Shown here: one piece after another, positions 16,154-24,311 of the stretch | Layout of the letters: each line of letters begins with the position of its first letter | How positions within the stretch are numbered: position 1 is the stretch's first letter | The notes under the pieces: model-generated | Told to the model about the DNA's origin: nothing | What the model saw: the letters and a program-made list of their open reading frames with translations, nothing else | Database searches by the model: none | Program-made: the position numbers and the translations under genes | NCBI GenBank assembly: GCA_046153015.1 | Contig: JBJXGF010000025.1 | Span: forward strand, 1-43,828 | Length of the DNA: 43,828 bases | Origin: JBJXGF01 sp046153015 | GTDB taxonomy: Bacteria; Actinomycetota; Acidimicrobiia; Acidimicrobiales; CAIXPF01 | Reading direction: 5' to 3'

Positions 16154-17278
16154 CTACGGGAACGGCCAGTCCCGCAGCGGGCGCTGGAGGCGCAGCCTCG
16201 GCGGCGGGGCCGCCTCGTAGGCGCCCACGTCGCAGGCGACGAACCCGTCGCCGTTGCCGTCGGCGGGCCGGCTCTGCCCGCGCTGGTCCTTCGATCCGCT
16301 CGAGGGGCACGTGGCGGCGCCGCCGTCGATGGCGGGGCTGCCGGCGAGGAGCGGCAAGGTCCGTCCGTCGCCGTAGTACGGGTCGAGGCGTGCGTCGCCC
16401 ACGTTGGGCACGCCGGTGCAGCTGGCGTCGTCGGCCATGGAGTGCACGGCCGAGGTGATCGGCCCGACGCAGTTGGCGCCGCTGTTCTGGCCGAGCAGGG
16501 TGTGGTCGAGGCGGGTCGTGCTGCCGGCGACCGTGTAGAGCCCGGCGCCGCCGTACGACTTGGCGATCGTGGTGGAGTACAGCTCGAGGGCGCCGCCGTT
16601 GAACACCCCGCCGCCTCGCTCGTTGGCGTAGTTGTTGCCGATCGTCACATTCACCAGCAGGGCGGTGGCCCCCGAGGCGTTGTAGAGGGCCCCGCCGTCC
16701 CGCATGGCCGTGCTGGCGTTCAGGTTGGCGAAACGGATCGTGGCGTTGGACAGCGTGAACGTGCCGTGGTTGTGCACGGCGCCGCCGTGCTGGTGGCTGT
16801 ACACGCCCATCCCGCCGGCGCCGGTGATCGTCATGCCCGACGCCCAGACCCATCCGTCCGTGGCCACGTCGAAGACCCGGCCGCCGCCGCCAGAGATGTG
16901 CGTGAGCCCGGGACCAGCGCCGCTGATCACGAGGAAGCCCGGGGTGGTGCGGCTCCAGACGCCGTGCTGGCCGATGGTCTTGGCCACGTACAGCTGGCCG
17001 AGGGTGAGCGTGTAGTCGCCGGCGGGGACCGACACGGCCCGGTTTGCGGTCATCCCCTCCTGGTAGGCGGCGCGCAGCGAGCAACGGCCGTCGGTCATCG
17101 CGCACACGCCGTCGCCGGGGTTCACGTCGTGGCCGTCCGCGGTGGTGTCGACCACGATCGGCGCGGGCGTCGCGCCGGCCGGCGCCGCCACCGCCCCCGG
17201 AGCGAGCATCGCCGCCAGCGCCAGCACCGCCGCCACGCACCGAGCCCGGCCCCGTCCGACACGCTTCGGGTTCATCAT
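16154..17278 (-). CDS. Secreted parallel beta-helix protein, choice-of-anchor Q type
   Basis: This 374-residue protein has a signal peptide (basic MNPKRVGRGRARC, then a hydrophobic stretch ending around APAGATPA). A CSLRAA-type motif follows (GRCSLRAAYQEG), then many short strands rich in Gly/Asn typical of a right-handed beta-helix (GGAVHNHGTFTLSNATI, GGGVFNGGALELYST). The C-terminus carries the choice-of-anchor Q pattern LAGSPAIDGG ... DQRGQSRP ... CDVGAYE. GGAGGTGGGG precedes two adjacent ATG codons (17278 and 17275), so either is the start; a frame open to 17338 lacks such support. Surface or extracellular location is inferred. No enzyme active site is evident. Confidence 0.85.
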   Translation of the reverse strand: MMNPKRVGRGRARCVAAVLALAAMLAPGAVAAPAGATPAPIVVDTTADGHDVNPGDGVCAMTDGRCSLRAAYQEGMTANRAVSVPAGDYTLTLGQLYVAKTIGQHGVWSRTTPGFLVISGAGPGLTHISGGGGRVFDVATDGWVWASGMTITGAGGMGVYSHQHGGAVHNHGTFTLSNATIRFANLNASTAMRDGGALYNASGATALLVNVTIGNNYANERGGGVFNGGALELYSTTIAKSYGGAGLYTVAGSTTRLDHTLLGQNSGANCVGPITSAVHSMADDASCTGVPNVGDARLDPYYGDGRTLPLLAGSPAIDGGAATCPSSGSKDQRGQSRPADGNGDGFVACDVGAYEAAPPPRLRLQRPLRDWPFP

Positions 17279-17384
17279 CCCCACCTCCGAGGTTCCCACC
17301 ATCACCGGGCCGAGCCGGGAGATCCGCCTCTGATGCAACGAAGTCGCGCCGCCGCGCTCCCGTGAACGGCTCGACGCGGGCAGC

Positions 17385-17390
17385 TAGCCT
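17385..17390 (+). promoter_or_regulatory. -10 box for the P450 gene, leaderless arrangement
   Basis: TAGCCT is followed by 6 nt (TCGGCG) and the ATG at 17397, with no Shine-Dalgarno sequence. A weak -35 candidate GTGAAC lies 17 bp further upstream. The spacing suggests a leaderless transcript. Confidence 0.4.
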
Positions 17391-17396
17391 TCGGCG

Positions 17397-18611
17397 ATGG
17401 ACGAGACGGCGTTCGACGGCTACGGCCCCGACGAGTTCGTCGGCGGCCCGCCCCATGAGCTCTTCGACCGCGATCGGGCCCTCGCGCCCGTCCGTTGGGT
17501 CGAGCGGCCGGTCGGCGGGGGGTACTGGTCGGTCACCGCGTACAACCTGGTGAAAGAGGTGCTGGGCGACCAACCCCGCTTCTCCTCCTGGCGCGGCGGC
17601 ATCAACATGGAGGACCCGAGCGAACGGTCGCTGGCCGTCCAGCGCCAGATGATGATCACGATGGACCCGCCGGAGCACACCGCGCACCGGCTCACGGTCA
17701 ACCGCCGGTTCGTGCCCCGCTCGATCGAGCAGTGGCGGGAGCGGATCGCCGCCATCGCGTCCGACGTGATCGACGAGACCGTCGCCGGCGGCGGCGCGGG
17801 CCGAGCGTGCGACTTCGTGGAGTCCGTGGCCGCCGAGATCCCGTTGATCGTCATCGCCGAGCTGCTCGGCGTCACCGCCGAGCACCGCGACCGCTTCCAC
17901 GCCTGGAGCGACGCGGTGGCCAACTCCCAGGATCCGGAGTACGTGGCCAGCAGCGCCGACGTGGTCAAGGCGATGAAGGACATGACCGCGTACGGCCTCG
18001 ACCGCCTGGCCGAACGCCGCGCCGAACCCCGGGACGACCTGCTCACCGCCATCTCCCGGGCCGAGGTGCACGGCGAACCGCTCGACGAGGCGCACCAGGG
18101 CCAGTGGTTCTTCCTGCTGCTCGCCGCCGGCAACGAGACCACCCGCAACGCGCTGTCCGGGTCCCTCATCGCCTTCGACCAGTTCCCCGATCAGCGCCGG
18201 CTGCTCGCGCAGCGGCCCGAGCTGCTGGACTCTGCGGTGGAGGAGGTGCTCCGCTGGTTCTCGCCGGTGCACTACTTCCGGCGCACCGCCACCGCCGACA
18301 CCACCCTCGGGGGCGAACGGATCGCCGAGGGCGAGAAGGTGGTGGTCTGGTTGACCGCCGCCAACCGCGACCCTGCAGTGTTCGCCGATCCGCACCGGTT
18401 CGACATCACCCGAGACCCGAACCCGCACCTGGCGTTCGGCCACGGGACGCATTTCTGCTTGGGCGCGCATCTCGCCCGGTTGGAGATCCGGCTGTCGCTG
18501 CCGCTGCTGTTCGAGCGCCTCCCCGGCCTCGAGCTGGCCGGCCTGCCTGACTTCGCCCGCAACAACTTCCTGCGGGCGGTGAAGCGGCTCCCCGTCCGCT
18601 GGGCGGCGTAG
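17397..18611 (+). CDS. Cytochrome P450
   Basis: The 404-residue soluble bacterial P450 has an I-helix oxygen-binding motif LLLAAGNETTRNA, the ExxR motif in EEVLRWF, and the heme-binding loop FGHGTHFCLGAHLAR with the cysteine ligand at residue 354. Length and absence of a membrane anchor fit class I P450s served by a separate ferredoxin and reductase, neither of which is in this window. The motif AGNETT and overall sequence resemble actinobacterial sterol/lipid-oxidising families such as CYP125/CYP142, but this is not certain. It is divergent from the beta-helix gene across 118 bp. Confidence 0.93.
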   Translation: MDETAFDGYGPDEFVGGPPHELFDRDRALAPVRWVERPVGGGYWSVTAYNLVKEVLGDQPRFSSWRGGINMEDPSERSLAVQRQMMITMDPPEHTAHRLTVNRRFVPRSIEQWRERIAAIASDVIDETVAGGGAGRACDFVESVAAEIPLIVIAELLGVTAEHRDRFHAWSDAVANSQDPEYVASSADVVKAMKDMTAYGLDRLAERRAEPRDDLLTAISRAEVHGEPLDEAHQGQWFFLLLAAGNETTRNALSGSLIAFDQFPDQRRLLAQRPELLDSAVEEVLRWFSPVHYFRRTATADTTLGGERIAEGEKVVVWLTAANRDPAVFADPHRFDITRDPNPHLAFGHGTHFCLGAHLARLEIRLSLPLLFERLPGLELAGLPDFARNNFLRAVKRLPVRWAA

Positions 18612-18685
18612 CGGCCGCGGCGTTTCGGCGGTTCAGCGCCGGCGCCGGCGGGCATGGCGGGCCGCACCCACGCCAGGAGCCCGCC

Positions 18686-18799
18686 GTGCTCGTCACCGCC
18701 ATCCTCGTCATCGCCGCCCTCCTGGCCGGTGTCGGCCTGCTCGGCGCGGGCGGTGCCGCGCCGGGCGTTCTCGGCCTGAAACGAGTGGGCGCCCGCTGA
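18686..18799 (+). CDS. 37-residue single-pass membrane peptide
   Basis: A short frame with GTG start encodes one hydrophobic helix (LVTAILVIAALLAGVGLLG) followed by a Gly/Ala linker and a basic end (LKRVGAR). AGGAG at 18675-18679 lies 6 nt before the GTG. It sits between the P450 and the broken transporter and ends 3 bp before the latter's likely ATG. Ribosome binding site, hydropathy and C-terminal positive charge together support a real small membrane protein. No family recognised. Confidence 0.55.
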   Translation: MLVTAILVIAALLAGVGLLGAGGAAPGVLGLKRVGAR

Positions 18800-18802
18800 C
18801 CC

Positions 18803-19931
18803 ATGGTCGCCCGCCGAGACGCCTTCGTCGTGTCCTGCTCGGAGGCCCTCGCCTCGAGCGCATGGCGTGGATGCACCCCGCCAGGAGCGCGGCGGACGCG
18901 GCGTTCGCCGTCTCGCTCGCCGGTTCGCTGTCCTTCAGCGTGCCCCTCGGCGCCGCCTGGCCCCGCATCGCCGCGTACCTCGCCCTCACGATGGCCCCGT
19001 TCGCCGTGGTGGCGCCCCACGCTCAGCCCGGTGGTCGCCGCGTTCCGGGGAGGGCATCGTCACGTGCTGCTGGCCATCAACGCCGCCGCCGCCCTGAGCT
19101 GGCTGTTCCTGATCCGGGACCTCAACACCTTCTGGTTCTATCCGGAGGCGTTCGGCGTGCTCGCGCTGGGCCGGGCGTACGGCATCGCGGCGCCGCCGCC
19201 CTCTCGCTCTACGTGCTCGCCGCTGCGCTGGCGTCCCGCCTCCCCGCCGCGGCCAGGAGCGAGGCGTGGCCGTCCCCGCTCGACCCGGAGCCGGCCGCCG
19301 CGCAGTCGATGCTCGCCCCGCTGCCCAGCATGGGGCTGCTGCGAGCCGCCACCGGCTTTCTTACTTTCCTCGCCGCGTTCGCGCTGCGCCGCAACGGCGA
19401 GCCGGCGTGGGTGTACGGCGCCGTGCGGTGGCATCCGGGGCCGGCAGCCTCCTCGGCGCGGCGGCGTCGAGGGTCTGGTCGTGGCGTCGGCCGTCAAGGC
19501 TTCGGGGCGCACGTCCAGTCCGTGACCGCCGAGGCGGCCCGCACCCAAGCCTTCGCCCGGGCGGAGACATGGCTGCACCTGATGTGGATGGGCGGCGCCC
19601 TCGCCGCGGTCCTGCTCCGCCCGCCCACCTCGACCGGCCCCACCGCGCTCGCCGTCACCCTCGGCGGTGGGATGCTGGCCGCCGTCTGGGCGGTGCGCCG
19701 ATTCCCGCCGTGCGCCGCCGAGAGGGCCCGGACCGGCGAGGAGACCCAGGCAGCAGCCCTGCTGTGGTCCCGCCTGACCACCGACGCCGACCCCGCTGCG
19801 GCGCACGATGCGCTGGCGTGGAGCGGGATCGCGACCTCGGCCCTCTCCCCGCCCGCGGCGCCCGGCACGCCGGTCGACGACACGCCGCCACGGGCGCAAG
19901 TCGGCGCTCGAACGCGCCGACAACCCCCAGG
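18803..19931 (+). pseudogene. Broken MFS-like transporter
   Basis: Hydrophobic, protein-like segments are spread over two or three reading frames. VARRDAFVVSCSEALASSAW (from ATG 18803) passes near 18862 to a second frame (FAVSLAGSLSFSVPLGAA). Near 19015, at a CCCC run, it shifts to LSPVVAAFRGG and ALSWLFLIRDLNTFWFYPEA, then near 19195 to ALSLYVLAAALASR. A further disrupted stretch spans about 19410-19520 before AEAARTQAFARAETWLHL. The segments line up in one order, as expected for a single 10-12-helix transporter of the major facilitator type. With at least three and probably more frameshifts, the gene is unlikely to be functional unless the sequence is poor here. The exact 3' end is unclear. 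Family assignment is tentative. Confidence 0.6.
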
Positions 19932-20522
19932 ATGGAAGGGTCTCCGCCGCCGTCTGCCCGTGGCGTGCTCGCCGGCGGGCCGGGCTGGACCGTGTTCGTC
20001 GACCGTGACGGTGTGATCAACCGGCGAATCGTCGGCGGCTACGTCACCCGCTGGTCGGGGTTCGCCTTCCTGCCCGGCGCGCTGGAGGGCCTGGCGCTGC
20101 TCGCCCGCCACGCGGCGCTCGTGGTCGTCGTGACCAACCAGGCGGGGATCGGCAAGGGGCTCATGAGCGAAGCCGACTTCGCCGACATCACCGGGCGCAT
20201 GGTCGCCGCCGTGGACGGGGCGGGCGGGCGGATCGACGGCGTCTTCCACTGCCCGCACCGCGCCGACGCCTGCTGCACCTGCCGGAAACCGGCCATCGGA
20301 CTCGCCGAACAGGCCGCCGCCGCCTTCGCCGGCCTCGACCTCTCCCGCGCCGTGCTGATCGGCGATGCGGACAGCGACATCGCCATGGCCAACGCGCTGG
20401 GCATAGCCAGCGTGCTGGTTACGCCTGAGCCGCGGTCCGTTCGTGCAGCGGCGTCGGCGTACGCCGCCGACCTGCTCGCGGCGGCGACGCTGCTGAGCGC
20501 ATCGGCCGAGACGGCGGGCTGA
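19932..20522 (+). CDS. gmhB: D-glycero-D-manno-heptose 1,7-bisphosphate 7-phosphatase
   Basis: This 196-residue HAD-superfamily phosphatase has the DxD nucleophile motif VDRDGVIN, motif II VVVTNQAGIGKG, a zinc-binding loop with CPH and CxC cysteines (CPHRADACCTCRKP) and the motif IV aspartates in GDADSDIA. The zinc loop separates GmhB and the related HisB phosphatases from other HADs. GmhB removes the 7-phosphate of heptose bisphosphate during nucleotide-heptose synthesis, and the neighbours gmhA and hddA support that role. ATG 19932 lacks a clear ribosome binding site; GTG at 19965 is an alternative. Its 3' end overlaps the convergent gmhA by 104 bp. In the GDP-heptose route the preferred substrate is the alpha-anomer. 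Confidence 0.88.
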   Translation: MEGSPPPSARGVLAGGPGWTVFVDRDGVINRRIVGGYVTRWSGFAFLPGALEGLALLARHAALVVVVTNQAGIGKGLMSEADFADITGRMVAAVDGAGGRIDGVFHCPHRADACCTCRKPAIGLAEQAAAAFAGLDLSRAVLIGDADSDIAMANALGIASVLVTPEPRSVRAAASAYAADLLAAATLLSASAETAG

Positions 20523-21114
20523 ACAGCATCTGCTCGATCATGCCGCACATCGCATGGCCGAGCAGCAGGTGGCATTCCTGGATCCGGGCGGTGTCGTCGG
20601 ACGGCGCAGCCAGCAGCACGTGGGCGTGCTCCTCCAGCGCCCCGCCCGAACGGCCGGTGAGCGCCACCACCAGCATGCCGATGCGCCGAGCCTCGAGCGC
20701 GGCGTTCACCACGTTGCGCGAGCTGCCGGAGGTGGAAAGGGCGAAGAGCACGTCGCCCGAACGTCCGCAGCCGGCCACCAGCCGGGAGAACACCAGCTCA
20801 TAGCCGTAGTCGTTGGCCACCGCGGTGATGTACGAGCTGTTCACGTGCAGCGCCTCCGCGTAGAGCGGCGGCCGGTCGAACGCGAAGCGCCCGGAGAGCT
20901 CGGCGGCGAGGTGCTGGGCGTCGGCGGCGCTGCCGCCGTTTCCGCAGAACAGCGCCTTGCGCCCCGCCTGGAGCGCGTCGGCGGTGAGCGCGGCGGCGGT
21001 CTCGCCGCGGGCGAGCAGCTCGTCGTCGGCGAGCAGCAGCTGCTTGACCGCCACCGAGGCGGCCACCGCCTCTCGGATCGTGGTCATCTCGTGGTCCAGC
21101 TCGACGCGCCGCAT
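20419..21114 (-). CDS. gmhA: Sedoheptulose-7-phosphate isomerase
   Basis: A SIS-domain protein with the GmhA signatures LFCGNGGSAADAQHLAAELSGRF, ISTSGSSRNV-type FALSTSGSSRNV and RIQECHLLLGHAM. It converts sedoheptulose 7-phosphate to D-glycero-D-manno-heptose 7-phosphate, the first step of heptose synthesis. The ATG at 21114 has GGAG 8 nt upstream. An alternative ATG at 21087 overlaps the hddA stop as ATGA and gives a length closer to known GmhA proteins. The last 40 residues or so (after MIEQMLF) are Pro/Arg-rich and antisense to gmhB; they may be a read-through tail. The gene is downstream of, and coupled to, hddA. Confidence 0.88.
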   Translation of the reverse strand: MRRVELDHEMTTIREAVAASVAVKQLLLADDELLARGETAAALTADALQAGRKALFCGNGGSAADAQHLAAELSGRFAFDRPPLYAEALHVNSSYITAVANDYGYELVFSRLVAGCGRSGDVLFALSTSGSSRNVVNAALEARRIGMLVVALTGRSGGALEEHAHVLLAAPSDDTARIQECHLLLGHAMCGMIEQMLFSPPSRPMRSAASPPRAGRRRTPTPLHERTAAQA

Positions 21115-22112
21115 TCCCGAAACTCCAGTCTGTGCACTTCGCCGCCGAACTCACGGAGCATGTCGATCACCTGGAAACGGGTGTTGCCAGGGCAATAGAA
21201 CATCATGTACCCGCCGCCGCCGGCCCCGGAGATCTTCCCCCCGGTGGCGCCGGCTCCTCGCGCGGCCGAGTAGAGCTGATCGATCTCGTCATTGCTCACG
21301 TCGGCCGCGGTCGCCTTCTTGGACTCCCACCCGAAGTCGAGGATCTCCCCGATTCGATCGAGCTTGCCGGTCAGCAGCGCTTCTTTCATCTGGTATGCCT
21401 GGTCTCGCAAATGGTGCATTCCCTCCAGAGAACGCTGCGATCGGCTCTGCAAGTTGGAGATCTGATGCTCGATGATCCTCGAAGAGAGCCGGCTGGTGCC
21501 CGTGTAGTACAGCACAAGCTTGAACTCGAGCTCGCGTACCGACGGGTCCCGCACCCGGAGGGGGTTCACGATTACTTTGTCGTCTCGGTAGAACTCCATG
21601 AAGTTCCAGCCGCCGAAGGCCGCCGCGTACTGATCTTGGCGGCCGCCGGCCTGGCCCAGGTCGATCCTCTCGACGACGTACGCGAGGTGGGCCACGTCGT
21701 ACTCGCCGAGCGGGAGCCTGAGCCATTCGGCGAACGCGCCGATGATCGCAACCACCAGCGTGGAGGAGGAGCCGAGGCCCGATCCAGCGGGAGCGTCGAC
21801 CGTAGTGGTGAGCTCGAAGGACAACGGAACCCCGTCGTTGTAGTCGGCGACGATCCGGTTGTAGACGCCCCGGGCGAGGAGCAGCGGTCCGCTGAGATCG
21901 AGCTTGGGCTCGGCGTCGAGCTCTTCCCGGTCACCGCGATCCACCGCGTGGAGCACGATCTTGCCGTCGTCTCGCGGCGTGATCGTGGCGTGGGCGTACA
22001 TGTTGATCGTCGAGTTGAGTATTCCCCCGCCGAAGATGTCGGCGTACTCGGCGATGTCGGTGCCTCCGCCGGCCAGGCTGAGGCGCAACGGCGCTCGGCT
22101 ACGGATGATCAT
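21084..22112 (-). CDS. hddA: D-glycero-alpha-D-manno-heptose 7-phosphate kinase
   Basis: The 342-residue GHMP-family kinase has the N-terminal motif RAPLRLSLAGGGTDIAEY, the ATP-binding Gly/Ser loop APAGSGLGSSSTLV and the C-terminal motif GKISGAGGGGYMMF. The GGGTD motif is typical of HddA and related sugar kinases (fucokinase/GDP-heptose branch) rather than galactokinase. HddA phosphorylates C1 of heptose 7-phosphate in the GDP-D-glycero-alpha-D-manno-heptose pathway. GAAAGG lies 5 nt before the ATG. The start overlaps the end of the WecG/TagA-type gene by 14 bp and the end overlaps gmhA, so the three minus-strand genes probably form one operon. Confidence 0.9.
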   Translation of the reverse strand: MIIRSRAPLRLSLAGGGTDIAEYADIFGGGILNSTINMYAHATITPRDDGKIVLHAVDRGDREELDAEPKLDLSGPLLLARGVYNRIVADYNDGVPLSFELTTTVDAPAGSGLGSSSTLVVAIIGAFAEWLRLPLGEYDVAHLAYVVERIDLGQAGGRQDQYAAAFGGWNFMEFYRDDKVIVNPLRVRDPSVRELEFKLVLYYTGTSRLSSRIIEHQISNLQSRSQRSLEGMHHLRDQAYQMKEALLTGKLDRIGEILDFGWESKKATAADVSNDEIDQLYSAARGAGATGGKISGAGGGGYMMFYCPGNTRFQVIDMLREFGGEVHRLEFRECGASSWTTR

Positions 22113-22974
22113 GCTTGCCTTTCGGGCCTGGTGCCGCCAGCTCTCTGAGGAGCAGCGGCAAGAACTGCATGTCGCTGATGAAGTAGCGCCGGAAGAGCCG
22201 GCGGGGCTCCTGCAGAAATCGGTAGAACCACTCGAGCCCGGCGCGTTGCACCCAGCCCGGCGCCCGGGATCTGAGCCCGAGGTGCATGTCGAACGATCCG
22301 CCGAGGAGCAGGAACAGCGGCGTCGGCGCGCCCGCCCGCTGGAGCCGTTCGATCAGCCCCAGGGCGATGAGCTGCTGCTTGGGGAAGCAGATCCCCACGA
22401 AGACCAGCTCCGGGCGGTGCGCCTCGATCGCCGCCGCATAGTCGTCGAGCAAGTCCTCGAACCGCTCGACGTCGGTCACGTCCAGCAGCGGCGGCACAAT
22501 TGCCTCCGCGCAGGGATGCTCGTCGAGCAGGGCGGTGGCCACACGATCGGACGGCGCGATGACCAGCACCCGGCGACGGTCGCTGATCGTGCGTTGCCAC
22601 AGCGGAGGGAACAGGCTGCTGCCCGGCAGCCGGGCCGTCAATGGACGCCCGAGGAGCCGGCTGGCCCACACGATCGGCTGACCGTCGGGCAGCGCGTACC
22701 GAGCCCGACGCACGGCGGCCGCGATCCGGTGGTGGCGCCGGTCGCTCAGCTTCACCACGTCGTCCACGTTCGGCGTGACCACGAGCGGCAGGCGGCCGTC
22801 GTCTGGCTGGGGACCGAGGATGCACTCGACGGCGGCGGCCAGATCTCGGTCGTTCACGAAGTCGAGACCGAAGAGCCGGACCGTCGACAACGCGGCCGTC
22901 TGTGGACGCGGCGTCGGGCCGGACTCCCGGAGACCACAGGCCGCACACCCTGAGGAGCGCGTCCGAGGGCGCAT
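22099..22974 (-). CDS. WecG/TagA/CpsF-family glycosyltransferase
   Basis: A GT26-family protein of about 291 residues. Family motifs are visible: VVTPNVDDVVKLSD, ALPDGQPIVWASRLLG, the Asp-rich middle region, LVFVGICFPKQQ, and the C-terminal RAGLEWFYRFLQEPRRLFRRY. Enzymes of this family add N-acetylmannosamine or related sugars to lipid-linked GlcNAc at the cytoplasmic face of the membrane. The start is uncertain: ATG 22974 has little ribosome-binding signal and about 28 residues of low-complexity sequence, while TTG 22890 (STVRLFGLDF) begins where the family normally starts. It is the first gene of the minus-strand heptose operon. Exact donor and acceptor unknown. Confidence 0.85.
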   Translation of the reverse strand: MRPRTRSSGCAACGLRESGPTPRPQTAALSTVRLFGLDFVNDRDLAAAVECILGPQPDDGRLPLVVTPNVDDVVKLSDRRHHRIAAAVRRARYALPDGQPIVWASRLLGRPLTARLPGSSLFPPLWQRTISDRRRVLVIAPSDRVATALLDEHPCAEAIVPPLLDVTDVERFEDLLDDYAAAIEAHRPELVFVGICFPKQQLIALGLIERLQRAGAPTPLFLLLGGSFDMHLGLRSRAPGWVQRAGLEWFYRFLQEPRRLFRRYFISDMQFLPLLLRELAAPGPKGKHDHP

Positions 22975-23264
22975 TCTGGGGGTTTGCTGTTGGGGCACGT
23001 CGTTCCGACCTCGCCATCGGATCTGCTGCGGGCGACTCTGTCCGCAACCGCGTTTCGAGCGCGGCCGATCCGCAGAGCGGCTCCACGCTGTCGGTGCACA
23101 GCAGACGACGGCGACGCCGTCGGCCAAATGGTCGGATCGGCCCACAGTCGCCCTGGGCCCCGGCGCCTAGGGTCGGATTTGCCGGCCAGGTGGATCACAT
23201 CCACTGCGGACGGCGGCCGGACCGCGACGCGGCGGTACGACGAGAGAGGCGGAAGGAACGACAC
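22975..23264. promoter_or_regulatory. Divergent control region between the heptose operon and the sugar oxidoreductase
   Basis: This 290-bp gap separates genes going in opposite directions, so it should hold at least two promoters. Visible structures are a hairpin CGACGGC-GAC-GCCGTCG (23106-23122), a TAGGGT box at 23168-23173, and the dyad at 23190-23204. No short coding frame with a good ribosome binding site was found. Promoter positions are inference. Confidence 0.4.
23190..23204. promoter_or_regulatory. Dyad GTGGAT-CAC-ATCCAC
   Basis: Two perfect 6-bp inverted arms are separated by 3 bp, 60 bp upstream of the oxidoreductase ATG and just after a TAGGGT box. The position suits a repressor operator. 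The cognate regulator is unknown and no regulator gene is adjacent. Confidence 0.35.
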
Positions 23265-24311
23265 ATGGGCGTGACCATGGCGGTGATCGGCGCCGGATAC
23301 TGGGGACCGAACCTGGTGCGCAACATTGCGTTCGATCCGAGCGCCGAGCTGCGGTGGGTGTGCGATCTCGACGCCGCCCGGGCCCACAAGCTGGCCTCCA
23401 CCTTCTCCGGCGCGCAGGCCACCGCGCAGATCGACCAGGTCCTGAGCGATCCGCTGGTCGACGCCGTCGCGATCGCCACGCCCGCCTCCACCCACGCCGA
23501 GCTCGCGATCAGGGCGCTGCGCTCAGGCAAGCACGTGCTGATCGAGAAGCCCCTGGCCTCCTCGGCGGCCGACGCCGAGCGGATGATCGCCGTCGCCGAG
23601 GAGGAAGGCCGGGTGCTGATGTGCGATCACACGTACTGCTACACGCCGGCCGTGCGCTGCATCCGCCAGCTCATCGACGCCGGTGAGCTCGGCGACGTGC
23701 TGTTCGTGGACTCGGTTCGCATCAACCTCGGCCTCGTGCAGCCAGACGTCAACGTGATCTGGGACCTCGCGCCCCACGACCTGTCGATCCTGGATTTCAT
23801 CCTCCCCGCCGGCCAACGGGTGCTCACCGTCGCCGCACAGGAGGCTGACCCGATCCACGCCGGTCAGGCGTGCGTCGGCTACCTCACGTTGGAGCTGAGC
23901 GGTGGGGCCATCGCCCACATCCACGTGAACTGGCTGAGCCCCACGAAGGTGCGGACGCTGATGGTGGGCGGCTCACGTCGCATGGTCGTGTGGGACGACA
24001 TGAACGCCGCCCAACGTGTGGCCGTGTACGACCGGGGCGTGGACCTGCGCCCGGCGGGCCCCGACGAGATGCGTCGCCGCAACCTCTCCTACCGGCTGGG
24101 GGACATGGTGGCCCCCGCCCTGCCCACCGGTGAGGCGTTGTCCCAGGTGATCGCGGAGTTCGCGGCTGCGGTGCGGGGCGAGTCCCGCCCGGTGACCGAC
24201 GGCAGGGCCGGCCTGCGCATCCTGCGTATCCTCGAGGCGGCAGGGCGCAGCAAGACGAGCGGCGGCACCGCAGTCGCGATCGACCACCTGAGCCCGGCGG
24301 TGGCCGCGTGA
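23265..24311 (+). CDS. Gfo/Idh/MocA-family sugar (nucleotide) oxidoreductase
   Basis: The 348-residue protein starts with the NAD-binding Rossmann motif VIGAGYWGPNLVRN. It contains the family motif GKHVLIEKPLASS (about residues 86-98) with the conserved Lys, and the C-terminal substrate domain with DLAPHDLSI and its catalytic His. WlbA and related UDP-hexosaminuronic-acid 3-dehydrogenases are close in pattern. Reading the following gene as an N- or O-acyltransferase, the pair may prepare a modified amino or deoxy sugar, although no aminotransferase lies here. AAGGA (23253-23257) precedes the ATG at 23265. A second in-frame ATG at 23277 is possible. The end overlaps the next gene by four bases (GTGA). 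Confidence 0.87.
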   Translation: MGVTMAVIGAGYWGPNLVRNIAFDPSAELRWVCDLDAARAHKLASTFSGAQATAQIDQVLSDPLVDAVAIATPASTHAELAIRALRSGKHVLIEKPLASSAADAERMIAVAEEEGRVLMCDHTYCYTPAVRCIRQLIDAGELGDVLFVDSVRINLGLVQPDVNVIWDLAPHDLSILDFILPAGQRVLTVAAQEADPIHAGQACVGYLTLELSGGAIAHIHVNWLSPTKVRTLMVGGSRRMVVWDDMNAAQRVAVYDRGVDLRPAGPDEMRRRNLSYRLGDMVAPALPTGEALSQVIAEFAAAVRGESRPVTDGRAGLRILRILEAAGRSKTSGGTAVAIDHLSPAVAA

